From: a bacterium
GTDB lineage: Bacteria > SZUA-79 > Acidulodesulfobacterales > Acidulodesulfobacteraceae
DNA length: 6,951 bases
Assembly (NCBI GenBank): GCA_021800745.1
Contig: JAJYYS010000085.1
Coordinates: 1 to 6,951 of the forward strand
Direction of reading: 5' to 3'
Shown: one piece after another, positions 1 through 6,469 of the stretch
Layout of the letters: each line of letters opens with the position of its first letter
Position numbering within the stretch: the stretch's first letter is position 1
Position numbers and translations under genes: made by a program
Notes under the pieces: model-generated
The model's input: the letters and a program-made list of their open reading frames with translations, nothing else
Told to the model about the DNA's origin: nothing
Databases searched by the model: none

Positions 1-2
1 AA

Positions 3-77
3 TGGAGCGGGAAACGGGGCTCGAACCCGCGACCCTCACCTTGGCAAGGTGATGCTCTACCACTGAGCTATTCCCGC
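3..77 (-). tRNA. tRNA-Gly (anticodon GCC)
   Basis: On the minus strand the sequence folds as a full cloverleaf. The 7-bp acceptor stem is GCGGGAA with TTCCCGC, the D arm contains AGCTCAGTGGTAGAGC, and the anticodon arm has stem TCACC/GGTGA around loop TTGCCAA, giving anticodon GCC and so glycine (GGC and GGU codons). The T arm contains GGTTCGAGCC. The discriminator is T and the CCA end is encoded in the gene (bases 5 to 3). It closely resembles the Escherichia coli tRNA-Gly(GCC) gene as I recall it. No other tRNA is adjacent within the window, and the gene appears to be transcribed from its own promoter upstream (see 133-161). Confidence 0.97.
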
Positions 78-132
78 ATAAATAACGAAAAGATTCAAAT
101 AAATTCATTCTAAACTTATTTGTCGTTTATAT

Positions 133-161
133 ATTAAATTATATTTTCAATATTTTGTCAA
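133..161 (-). promoter_or_regulatory. Sigma-70-type promoter for tRNA-Gly
   Basis: Reading the minus strand there is a perfect -35 box TTGACA (161-156), a 17-base spacer and a 5/6 -10 box TTTAAT (138-133). Transcription would start near base 126, giving a leader of about 49 bases before the mature tRNA 5' end at 77, to be removed by RNase P. The box quality and spacing suit a strongly expressed stable-RNA gene. Start site and strength are inferred. Confidence 0.65.
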
Positions 162-229
162 TAGACAGAAACTTTTATTGGCAGATAGATACAAACAAAC
201 TTAGCGGTATAAAAAGTTAACGCTGCTTA

Positions 230-2599
230 TTATGATGATTTAATATTAATATCTATAATTCTTAATCCGTCCGGCAAAATTGCGTTGATTTTTTCCTGCA
301 GAATATTTAAATCTGTTGAAGCGATATATTCCGCGGCTACCCTCGCCTTAATATATAACTCGTCGCTTTCGCTCATAAAAGGTATGGGATTGGAAAAACT
401 GACCTTAGGCCTGGAAGTAAATTTGGATTCTTTGTAAATAATCGGGAGGCGGGCTACTCTAAAAGTTTTAAGCAATATTTTTACGGTTTCTAAATGTCCA
501 AGATACTTCGCCGCTCCTCTTTTGGAATATATAAACGTAAGTTCGGAAAAAGATTTTACGGGATTATTTTGAATTATTTTGACTCCTTCGGCGGCGGCTT
601 CCGTATTTTTATTATAATTATTGCCGCTATCGTTATTTTCGGCAATAACCTCTTTGCGCTTTTTTTTATGCATTTTTATATTTTCCGCTTTTGACGAATA
701 AACGGGGCCTACGGTTTTAAAATCGCATACCCCGCATAAATAACAAATTTTTCTGCAATTCTCCGTTAAAAGGTCTTCGATGAAATTGTCTGTCCGAGCG
801 GCATTGTGCGGATAAATAGATTTTAAATTCTGCATATATGATTTTTTATATTCGTCTTTTAAAAATTCCTTATCCACTAAAATATCTATAAAATCCCATG
901 GAAGCGGAACATCTATATTTTTTTCTTCGTATAAATATCGATAATCATATCCGTATTCAAGTGCTTTAACCCATGCATCATAGTTGAACAATCTGGATTC
1001 GCTGTCGTAAACCGCTCCGAATTTATAGGCATTATATATGATTTTAGGCGTAAAATCGTCCCCTCTCGATATGAGCCCTTCTATGAAACTGACTTTAGGG
1101 TCCTGGTATCTGAAATTCACGTTTAAAGGTCTTAACAATTTTTTTAAATAATTAATTTTAAAGTTAAGCTCCGGTTCCTTTTCCATGGGATGCCATTGAA
1201 AAGGCGTATGGGGCTTAGGCACGAAGTTATTGACGTTTACCGTAACATTCAGCCCTTTTGCAACTTTTTTTATTTTTATTATTAAACCTGCTATCCCGTC
1301 CAAATCCGCCATTCTTTCAAACGGAAGCCCGAGCATAAAATATAATTTTAAGGTTTTAAAGCCTCTTTGCGAAAGCCCAGCCGCTTCCTCCAGCAGGTCG
1401 TCCTCGGAGATATTTTTATTTATAATATTCCTCAGCCTTTGGGTTCCTGCTTCCGGAGCAAGGGTAAAATTGGTCCTTTTAACGGCGGCTGTTTTTCTAA
1501 GGATATTTTCGCTCAAAGAGCCTATCCTCATAGAAGGAAACGACATCGAAATTTTCTCTTCGGATGTTAAATCGGCTAATTCGGAAAGCAACGCTTCGAT
1601 ATCCGAATAGTCCCCCGTCGAAAGAGAAGACAAAGATATTTCTTCCAGTCCGGTAGTATGCAAACCGTGTTTTACGGCATTGACGACTATATCCTTTTTC
1701 CGTTCCCTGACCGGTCTGTAAATATAACCCGCCTGACAGAAGCGGCAACCGGACGAACAGCCCCGGGCTATTTCTACGGCAAGCCTGTTATGGACGGTTT
1801 CTATAAGCGGAACGATGTGCTTGTTAATATATGTATGTTTATTAATAATATACTTAGCCGCATCGGAATCCGTGCTTTCGTTAAATTTACGGTTTAAGTC
1901 TATATCGTATAATATCGATTTTTTTACGCTTTTTGAAAATCCGGGCACGTAAACGCCTCTTATTTCGGCGAGTCTGCTTTTTACGTAATCCCTATAATCC
2001 GTTTTATCGACCGCTCCGGATTCAAGGCCTCTCTTTGCCTTTAATACGGTATCGCATACTTCAACCGTCGTAATTTCTCCGTCGCCTATTATAAAAAAAT
2101 CCATAAAGTCGTTCAACGGAAGAGGGTTAAAAGCGCAGGGGCCGCCCGCTCCGATAAAAGGGTCGTCCGAACCCGTCCGGTCTTTAGAAAAAACGGGAAT
2201 ACCTGAAAGTTCGAGCATAAATAATATATTTGTATAGGAAAGCTCGTATTGCAAAGAAAAACCGGTTACGTCGAAATTTTTAATCTTTTCGAACGACTCT
2301 AAGGAAAATAAGGGTATGTTATGCTCTTTTAGTTTGGCGTTCATATCCGGATAAGGCAGATAAACCCTCTCGCAGGCGATATAATCTACGGAATTTAATA
2401 TGTCGTATATTATGCCCATTCCTATATGGCTCATGCCAAGCTCATAAAAATCCGGAAAAGCAAGCGCAAATTTTAAAGGAATAGTTTTAATATCTTTGAC
2501 GGTAGTCCCGGTTTCCAACCCGAGATATCTGACTGGTTTTTGCACGAACGGGAGGACGTCTTCGTTCAGCTTACGGTATAATTCCTGATTTGCTTTCAT
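230..2599 (-). CDS. B12-binding-type radical SAM protein (TIGR03960-like) fused to a short DUF2344 domain
   Basis: This is a 789-residue cytosolic enzyme of the radical SAM superfamily with an N-terminal region resembling cobalamin-binding domains (about residues 20-190, including LAFPDFYELGMSHIG). The SAM iron-sulfur ligands are visible as C281-x3-C285-x2-C288 (ARGCSSGCRFCQAGY), followed by the expected barrel, with a probable APEAGTQRLR SAM-contact segment near 381-390 and the strand FMLGLPFE. A second cysteine cluster lies at C615, C619, C622 and C625 and could bind zinc or an extra cluster. Residues about 686-789 match the N-terminal part of DUF2344 (TIGR03936: YSKRGAAKYLGHLE, then RPKVSFSNPIPF). 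In the family that domain normally continues for roughly another 100 residues, but here it stops at two consecutive TAA codons. The substrate is unknown; tRNA or rRNA modification is often suspected for this family. The ATG at 2599 has no Shine-Dalgarno but a -10 box just upstream. A linker rich in Lys, Asn and Glu (about 640-680) separates the two parts. Confidence 0.9.
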   Translation of the reverse strand: MKANQELYRKLNEDVLPFVQKPVRYLGLETGTTVKDIKTIPLKFALAFPDFYELGMSHIGMGIIYDILNSVDYIACERVYLPYPDMNAKLKEHNIPLFSLESFEKIKNFDVTGFSLQYELSYTNILFMLELSGIPVFSKDRTGSDDPFIGAGGPCAFNPLPLNDFMDFFIIGDGEITTVEVCDTVLKAKRGLESGAVDKTDYRDYVKSRLAEIRGVYVPGFSKSVKKSILYDIDLNRKFNESTDSDAAKYIINKHTYINKHIVPLIETVHNRLAVEIARGCSSGCRFCQAGYIYRPVRERKKDIVVNAVKHGLHTTGLEEISLSSLSTGDYSDIEALLSELADLTSEEKISMSFPSMRIGSLSENILRKTAAVKRTNFTLAPEAGTQRLRNIINKNISEDDLLEEAAGLSQRGFKTLKLYFMLGLPFERMADLDGIAGLIIKIKKVAKGLNVTVNVNNFVPKPHTPFQWHPMEKEPELNFKINYLKKLLRPLNVNFRYQDPKVSFIEGLISRGDDFTPKIIYNAYKFGAVYDSESRLFNYDAWVKALEYGYDYRYLYEEKNIDVPLPWDFIDILVDKEFLKDEYKKSYMQNLKSIYPHNAARTDNFIEDLLTENCRKICYLCGVCDFKTVGPVYSSKAENIKMHKKKRKEVIAENNDSGNNYNKNTEAAAEGVKIIQNNPVKSFSELTFIYSKRGAAKYLGHLETVKILLKTFRVARLPIIYKESKFTSRPKVSFSNPIPFMSESDELYIKARVAAEYIASTDLNILQEKINAILPDGLRIIDINIKSS

Positions 2600-2609
2600 G
2601 GGTTTATAT

Positions 2610-2638
2610 ATTATATAATTTTTTACCGGAAAAATTAA
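2610..2638 (-). promoter_or_regulatory. Promoter of the radical SAM gene, near-leaderless
   Basis: On the minus strand a perfect TATAAT (2615-2610) lies 17 bases downstream of a weak -35 TTAATT (2638-2633). Only 10 bases separate the -10 box from the ATG at 2599, so transcription would start about 4 bases before the start codon. No Shine-Dalgarno is present. The surroundings are very AT-rich, so a chance TATAAT is possible. Confidence 0.45.
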
Positions 2639-2676
2639 CCGTTAAAAAATAAGAAAGTTATGGAAAGGAAATAAAA

Positions 2677-2696
2677 CCCAAATCCCGATTTAGAAA
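2677..2696. repeat. Left terminal inverted repeat
   Basis: This 20-base arm pairs without mismatch with 2914-2933. Pairing fails at the next base both inward and outward, so the limits are sharp. Confidence 0.85.
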
Positions 2697-2815
2697 TTTA
2701 TTTTCTGGATTATCGCTTCGCTCTCGGCTTTCAGTCTCGTGAAGTTTCAAAGAAACTTTCCTGCTTTCGCGGGAATGACAATATGGGGATTTAAGATTTC
2801 ACCCAACGGGTGTCC

Positions 2816-2862
2816 ATTTCTGTCTGCATCAAAGACATGCTTTGATAAACGCAGACGGAAAT
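2816..2862. repeat. Long imperfect hairpin inside the element
   Basis: Bases 2816-2827 pair with 2851-2862 (12 pairs, one of them G-T) and bases 2828-2834 pair with 2840-2846 (7 pairs, ATCAAAG/CTTTGAT). The loop is ACATG (2835-2839), and the four bases AAAC (2847-2850) bulge on the right arm. No T-run follows on either strand, so it does not look like an intrinsic terminator. It could be an RNA hairpin in any read-through transcript or a DNA cruciform recognised by a transposase; both ideas are inference. Confidence 0.7.
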
Positions 2863-2913
2863 ATCGCGTAAGCAGGAATCCAGAATTACTTAATATTGGA
2901 ATATCTAAAATAG

Positions 2914-2933
2914 TTTCTAAATCGGGATTTGGG
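2914..2933. repeat. Right terminal inverted repeat
   Basis: This is the exact reverse complement of 2677-2696. Its outer end lies only 14 bases before the -35 box of the downstream protease promoter. Confidence 0.85.
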
Positions 2934-2947
2934 AGATAAAAATAAGG

Positions 2948-2977
2948 TTGATTTATAAAGGAAAATAATCGTATAAT
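2948..2977 (+). promoter_or_regulatory. Promoter of the M50 protease-scpA pair, leaderless
   Basis: A -35 box TTGATT (2948-2953) is followed after 18 bases by a perfect -10 box TATAAT (2972-2977). The start codon of the protease begins 8 bases after the -10 box, so the predicted transcription start (about 2984) nearly coincides with the ATG at 2986. The only purine-rich stretch, AAAGGAAA at about 2958-2964, is too far upstream to act as a ribosome binding site and would not be in the transcript. Confidence 0.6.
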
Positions 2978-2985
2978 AAGAAAAT

Positions 2986-3702
2986 ATGAATAATACGATT
3001 CAGCTTATAGTAATTGCGATAATTCCGGTTTTATTCGCCATTATACTTCATGAGGTTTCACACGGCTATGTAGCTTATATTTTCGGCGACGATACTGCAA
3101 AAAACGCAGGGAGATTAACTCTTAATCCTATAAAACACATCGACCCTTTCGGAACGATTCTGCTACCCCTGCTTTTAATTATCATGGGTTCTCCCTTTCT
3201 ATTCGGTTACGCAAAGCCGGTTCCGGTAAATTTTAACGGGCTTAAAAATCCTAAAAGAGATACTGGATTTGTCGCGGCGGCAGGACCGGTTACTAATTTT
3301 CTTCTTGCTTTTATCTGCTTTGTTTTCCTAAAGCTTATACTTTTCGAGTTTCCGGTTATGAATTTATATCTGGCTTACTTTATAAGCCATTTTCATTTTC
3401 AGACGGTTTACGGTAGTTTGTTATTTAAATTTTTTATTTATCCGGTAACTTTTATGCTTTTCATAGGCATAATGATAAATATCATACTTGGAACATTCAA
3501 TCTCATACCGATTCCGCCGTTAGACGGAGGAAGGGTTGCCGTAAGCCTTCTGCCCGAACCGTTTTCCGGTTACTTAAGCAAATTAGAGCCGTTTGGAATA
3601 TTCCTGCTTTTAATATTGCTCCTAATAAACCCGGGAAATTTTATGACCGTTTCATTTGATTTTATAGTAAACAATATCGTTTTAAAAAATCTTAGCTTAT
3701 AA
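2986..3702 (+). CDS. Site-2 protease family membrane metalloprotease (peptidase M50)
   Basis: This 238-residue integral membrane zinc protease belongs to the short M50 family that consists mostly of the membrane catalytic core, with no PDZ domain. The zinc motif is H22-E23-x2-H26 (LHEVSHG) in the first hydrophobic helix; the third ligand is probably D180 in PIPPLDGGR. Family signatures AGRLTLNP (41-48), YAKPVPVN (75-82) and AAAGPVTNF (97-105) are all intact, so it is likely active. Hydrophobic segments lie at about 5-30, 55-75, 95-120, 125-170 and 200-215. The substrate is unknown; relatives cleave within or next to membrane helices. The ATG start matches the usual N-terminus of the family, which places the HExxH motif about 20 residues in. 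The next gene, scpA, begins 4 bases after the stop, so the two are probably co-transcribed. This pairing is common in bacterial genomes and is not known to reflect a shared function. Confidence 0.93.
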   Translation: MNNTIQLIVIAIIPVLFAIILHEVSHGYVAYIFGDDTAKNAGRLTLNPIKHIDPFGTILLPLLLIIMGSPFLFGYAKPVPVNFNGLKNPKRDTGFVAAAGPVTNFLLAFICFVFLKLILFEFPVMNLYLAYFISHFHFQTVYGSLLFKFFIYPVTFMLFIGIMINIILGTFNLIPIPPLDGGRVAVSLLPEPFSGYLSKLEPFGIFLLLILLLINPGNFMTVSFDFIVNNIVLKNLSL

Positions 3703-3706
3703 TGAA

Positions 3707-4525
3707 ATGCAATTATCCTTCTATCCAAAAGTGAGCCTTGAAGCTTACGACGGCCCTTTAGACCTGCTTTTAACGCTGATAAAAAAAAATAAAATAAATA
3801 TTTACGATATTCCTATAGTCGAAATAACAAGACAGTATCTTGAAGCGATAGGACTAAACGAAAACTCCGCCGTACTGTCTTCCGATACTTTTAATCTTGA
3901 TTTGGGCGGCGATTTCATAGTAATGGCGGCTCAGCTTATATATATTAAATCCGTAACGCTTCTGCCTAAGTATGATGCCGAAAAGGACGAGGACGGCGAA
4001 GGAGATATAGACGACCCGAGAACGGGACTGACGGATATGCTTATAGAATACCGAAAAGTCAAAGAAGTGTCAGACTTTTTAAATAACAGGCCCATATTGG
4101 GACGCGACGTATTCGGAATAAAAATGTTTAAAGCGGATGAAACTATGCTTGAAAAAGTTTCCGATAACGCCGGCATTATTTTTGACGCAAATATTTTTAT
4201 TCTTTCAAAATATTTCTATAACAAGATGACAGAGGCACAAAACAGAATAAATACATACGAGGTAGAAAGAGAAAGTTTTTCCGTAAAGGAAAAAATAATG
4301 GAAATAATGGAAATGTTTAATGCGGTTCAGAATATAACTTTTAGCGAAATCGTTAAAAACAGCGTAAGCAGAGATGAATTTTTTACTTATTTTCTTGCGC
4401 TTCTTGAAATGGCAAGATTAGTTCTGATAAATTTAAGCCAGATTCAACTATTCGGCGAAATATATATTACCCCGACATCTGGCAGTCTTGCCCTATATCG
4501 CTCTAAAATTGCGAGTATGAATTGA
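3707..4525 (+). CDS. scpA: Segregation and condensation protein A (kleisin)
   Basis: This 272-residue protein is the kleisin subunit of the SMC-ScpA-ScpB condensin, which compacts and helps segregate the chromosome. The N-terminal SMC-neck-binding region carries the family hallmarks YDGPLDLLLTLIKKNKINIYD (in 14-34), ITRQYLE (40-46) and GGDFIVMAAQLIYIKSVTLLP (in 67-87). An acidic linker (about 88-103) follows, then the central ScpB-binding part and a C-terminal winged-helix domain (about 190-255, SVKEKIMEIMEMF to FGEIYI) that contacts the SMC head. Length is normal for the family. The ATG has no Shine-Dalgarno and lies 4 bases after the protease stop, suggesting translational coupling. Its usual partner scpB is not next to it: downstream there are only 2 bases before the stop of a gene on the opposite strand. 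Confidence 0.95.
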   Translation: MQLSFYPKVSLEAYDGPLDLLLTLIKKNKINIYDIPIVEITRQYLEAIGLNENSAVLSSDTFNLDLGGDFIVMAAQLIYIKSVTLLPKYDAEKDEDGEGDIDDPRTGLTDMLIEYRKVKEVSDFLNNRPILGRDVFGIKMFKADETMLEKVSDNAGIIFDANIFILSKYFYNKMTEAQNRINTYEVERESFSVKEKIMEIMEMFNAVQNITFSEIVKNSVSRDEFFTYFLALLEMARLVLINLSQIQLFGEIYITPTSGSLALYRSKIASMN

Positions 4526-4527
4526 TT

Positions 4528-5385
4528 TTAAATTGCAGACTTAGAGGTAGTGACAGATATTTTTGAATCCGGTTTTTTTAGCTTTGTCTGCTGCGGCTTA
4601 GACCGAAGCTCTGTTTTGTCCGCATTGTCTATGGCCAATTCGGCGGTTTTACGGTTTAATATGCGGTATTCCCCTGACGGCAGGTCGCCTATATAAAGCC
4701 CGCCTATCCTGACTCTCCTGAGCATTAAAATTTTAAGATTAAAAAACTCCATAATCCTTCTTATTTCGCGGTTTTTTCCGTGCGATAAATCTACCGACAA
4801 TATAAATTTGGAAGGATTTTTTCTTACGACTCTGACTTCATCCGGCTTCAAAAGACCCGCCCCTTCAAGTTTAACGCCTTTTTTAATCCTGTTGAAAAGA
4901 TCCGGGGTCAATTCCCCCTTAGCCTCGACTATATAGGTTTTCACTACATCGAATTTCGGGTGGGTTAATTTATACGCAAAGTCGCCGTCGTTGGTAAGCA
5001 AAAGCAGACCTTCGCTCATAAAATCCAGTCTTCCCGCCGGAAATATATGTTTATATTTTAAGGTTTCTTTTTTAATTAGTTCCATAACGGTTTTAAATCC
5101 CTCTTCCGATTTTACGGCGGTAATATACCCTTGAGGCTTGTTAAGCATAATATAAATTTTAGGCTCTTCTTTATATTTAATCTTTTTGCCGTCAACGGCA
5201 ACCTCGTCTCCTTCCTTAACGGCGGTGGCGAGATTTTTAATTTTTTTACCGTTTATGAGGACTCTTTCCTCTTTTATTATATCGTCGGCGTTTCTCCTCG
5301 AAACGCCTGTATGCATAGCGATAAACCTATTTAATCTTATGCCGGCGTTTGCCTTTACCTTAGTTTTAGCCCCTGTTTTTTTCAT
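4528..5385 (-). CDS. rluB: RluB/RsuA-family 23S/16S rRNA pseudouridine synthase
   Basis: This enzyme converts a specific uridine in rRNA to pseudouridine; RluB relatives act on 23S rRNA helix 89. It has 285 residues from the ATG at 5385. An S4 RNA-binding domain (about 15-74, IRLNRFIAMHTGVSRRNAD...VLINGK) precedes the catalytic domain, where GRLD holds the catalytic aspartate D121, followed by SEGLLLLTNDGD and then the family motif GKNREIRRI (about 203-211). The C-terminal tail (about 253-285) is rich in Lys, Ser and Thr and looks disordered. The ATG is preceded by AAAAGGA 4 bases away. An alternative TTG at 5418 overlaps the thiG stop (TTGA), has GGAGG about 10 bases upstream and would add 11 residues. 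I prefer the ATG because the added residues resemble nothing conserved. RluB versus RsuA/RluE specificity cannot be settled by reading; the usual scpA-scpB-rluB linkage favours RluB. Confidence 0.88.
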   Translation of the reverse strand: MKKTGAKTKVKANAGIRLNRFIAMHTGVSRRNADDIIKEERVLINGKKIKNLATAVKEGDEVAVDGKKIKYKEEPKIYIMLNKPQGYITAVKSEEGFKTVMELIKKETLKYKHIFPAGRLDFMSEGLLLLTNDGDFAYKLTHPKFDVVKTYIVEAKGELTPDLFNRIKKGVKLEGAGLLKPDEVRVVRKNPSKFILSVDLSHGKNREIRRIMEFFNLKILMLRRVRIGGLYIGDLPSGEYRILNRKTAELAIDNADKTELRSKPQQTKLKKPDSKISVTTSKSAI

Positions 5386-5414
5386 GGTTTCCTTTTCAGT
5401 TATTGTCCTGTCGG

Positions 5415-6209
5415 TCAAAATACTATTCCCTCCATTTGAGTAGAAGCCTGAGCATAAAGTTTCATAGGGATACGTCCCGACAAATATGCAAGTCTGCCCG
5501 CTTCTACGGCGTTTTTCATTGCAGCCGCCATATTAACCGGATTAACGGCTCCGGCTATCGCCGTATTGATAAGAATGCCGTCAACGCCAAGTTCCATAGT
5601 TTTACAGGCGTCGGAAGCGGTTCCTACTCCGGCATCCACTATTACCGGAACGGATACGGTTTCTTTAATTATTTTAATATTATAAGGATTTCTGATGCCG
5701 AGACCGGAACCGATAGGCGAAGCAAGAGGCATCACTACCGGACATCCTATATCTTCTAGCTTTTTGGCAAGAACCGGGTCGTCCATCATATAAGGCATAA
5801 CCGTAAAGCCTTCTTTTACCAAAATTTTAGCGGCTTTGAGCAGTTCTTCGTTATCCGGATAAAGTGTTTTGGGGTCGCCTATAACTTCCAGTTTTACGAG
5901 GTCGGTTCTAAAAACGTCCAGTTCTCTTGAGAGCCTGAGGGTATTTACGGCATCTTCCGCCGTATAACACCCTGCGGTATTAGGTAAAAGGATATATTTG
6001 TCAAGGTCTATATAGGACAGTAAATTTTCTTTTGCGTTAAAATCTATTCTTCTGACTGCAACGGTAATTATCTCGGCGCCGGAAGCGTCGGCTGAGTCTT
6101 TCATGGTTTGAAAATCCGGATATTTCCCCGTCCCTATAAGAAGTCTCGATTTAAAAGTATATTTTCCTATTTTTAATACGTCGCCGTTTTCTTTTATATT
6201 GCTTTCCAT
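5415..6209 (-). CDS. thiG: Thiazole synthase
   Basis: ThiG condenses 1-deoxy-D-xylulose 5-phosphate, sulfur from ThiS thiocarboxylate and dehydroglycine (2-iminoacetate) into the thiazole phosphate of thiamine. The 264-residue protein is a full-length (beta/alpha)8 barrel. Visible marks are the N-terminal [12 protein letters not shown] (21-32), the TVAVRR strand (49-54), [13 protein letters not shown] (76-88) and [15 protein letters not shown] (106-120), in which K106 is the Schiff-base lysine. The phosphate-binding GSGLGI and [13 protein letters not shown] segments follow, and the end MEGIVF is typical of the family. The ATG at 6209 follows a perfect AAGGAGG. It lies 51 bases downstream of thiS and shares its strand, and its stop overlaps a possible TTG start of rluB. 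Neither thiF, for ThiS activation, nor thiH or thiO, for dehydroglycine, is in the window. Confidence 0.97.
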   Translation of the reverse strand: MESNIKENGDVLKIGKYTFKSRLLIGTGKYPDFQTMKDSADASGAEIITVAVRRIDFNAKENLLSYIDLDKYILLPNTAGCYTAEDAVNTLRLSRELDVFRTDLVKLEVIGDPKTLYPDNEELLKAAKILVKEGFTVMPYMMDDPVLAKKLEDIGCPVVMPLASPIGSGLGIRNPYNIKIIKETVSVPVIVDAGVGTASDACKTMELGVDGILINTAIAGAVNPVNMAAAMKNAVEAGRLAYLSGRIPMKLYAQASTQMEGIVF

Positions 6210-6213
6210 GGAC

Positions 6214-6220
6214 CCTCCTT
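6214..6220 (-). promoter_or_regulatory. Strong ribosome binding site of thiG
   Basis: The minus strand reads AAGGAGG, then GTCC, then ATG. It fixes the thiG start at 6209 and is the strongest Shine-Dalgarno of the window. Most other genes here have none, so thiG may be translated more strongly than its neighbours, as suits an enzyme needed in larger amounts than its carrier protein; that last point is inference. Confidence 0.85.
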
Positions 6221-6260
6221 GTGTTTATATATTATTTTTCTAATTATATTTTTCTCTTTT

Positions 6261-6461
6261 TTAACCGCCCGGAGCTATCGTTACCATATCTATTTTGTCG
6301 TTTTCGTTCAGGGTAAAGACGGCGTAGGAGCTTTTTGGAACTATAGTTTTATTGACGGCTACGGCGGTACTTTTAATATTAAGTTTCAGTTCGTCGATTA
6401 AATTTTGAACAGTAATGCCGTTTCCGGCAATATATTCATTTCCGTTTAATTCGATTTTCAT
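6261..6461 (-). CDS. thiS: Sulfur carrier protein ThiS
   Basis: This 66-residue ubiquitin-like (beta-grasp) protein carries sulfur as a C-terminal thiocarboxylate to ThiG. It starts MKIELNGNEY, has the family pattern GITVQNLIDELKLN and AVAVNKTIVPKS in the middle, and ends in TIAPGG, where the terminal Gly65-Gly66 is adenylated by ThiF and then thiolated. Length is normal. The ATG at 6461 begins 8 bases after the stop of the upstream CofH-like gene and has no recognisable Shine-Dalgarno, which suggests translational coupling to that gene. The 51-base gap to thiG is AT-rich and contains only the thiG ribosome binding site. Confidence 0.94.
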   Translation of the reverse strand: MKIELNGNEYIAGNGITVQNLIDELKLNIKSTAVAVNKTIVPKSSYAVFTLNENDKIDMVTIAPGG

Positions 6462-6469
6462 AAATTTTA

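Larger units (their letters stand above)
2677..2933. mobile_element. MITE-like non-autonomous element with 20-bp inverted ends
   Basis: The 257-bp unit is bounded by 20-bp perfect inverted repeats: CCCAAATCCC... at 2677-2696 and its exact complement at 2914-2933. Nested inside are further inverted pairs: TTCTGGATT (2703-2711) with AATCCAGAA (2877-2885), and TTCCTGCTTTCGCG (2758-2771) with CGCGTAAGCAGGAA (2865-2878, 13 of 14 paired). Small hairpins lie at 2742-2758 and 2800-2812, with a long one at 2816-2862. The interior carries the motif TTTCGCGGGAATGAC, familiar from dispersed extragenic repeats in many proteobacterial genomes. It has no transposase and no credible gene, so any movement would need an enzyme supplied in trans. 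ATAAAA occurs at 2671-2676 and 2936-2941, but the right copy is 2 bases away from the element end, so a target duplication is not established. It fills most of the intergenic region between the divergent promoters. Confidence 0.65.

Noticed and set aside
203..224. Inverted AGCG/CGCT pair after the radical SAM stop as a terminator
   Set aside because: Only four paired bases plus a mismatch, with no T-run in the right place.
1230..1610. 126-codon plus-strand open frame and other frames at 494-694, 1367-1570, 1497-1748 and 1658-1897
   Set aside because: All overlap the well-supported radical SAM gene, have no ribosome binding site or recognisable domain, and look like shadows of its codons.
2739..2939. 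66-codon plus-strand open frame in the intergenic region
   Set aside because: It lies almost wholly within the MITE-like element. Its peptide contains FPAFAGMT, the usual translation of the dispersed GGAATGAC repeat, and it shows no protein-like features.
2671..2941. ATAAAA on both sides of the MITE-like element as a target-site duplication
   Set aside because: The right copy is displaced 2 bases from the inverted repeat and the region is AT-rich, so chance is likely; comparison with an empty site is needed.
5131..5759. Plus-strand open frames opposite rluB and thiG
   Set aside because: They are antisense to genes with clear family motifs, and their hydrophobic or low-complexity translations reflect the complementary strand.
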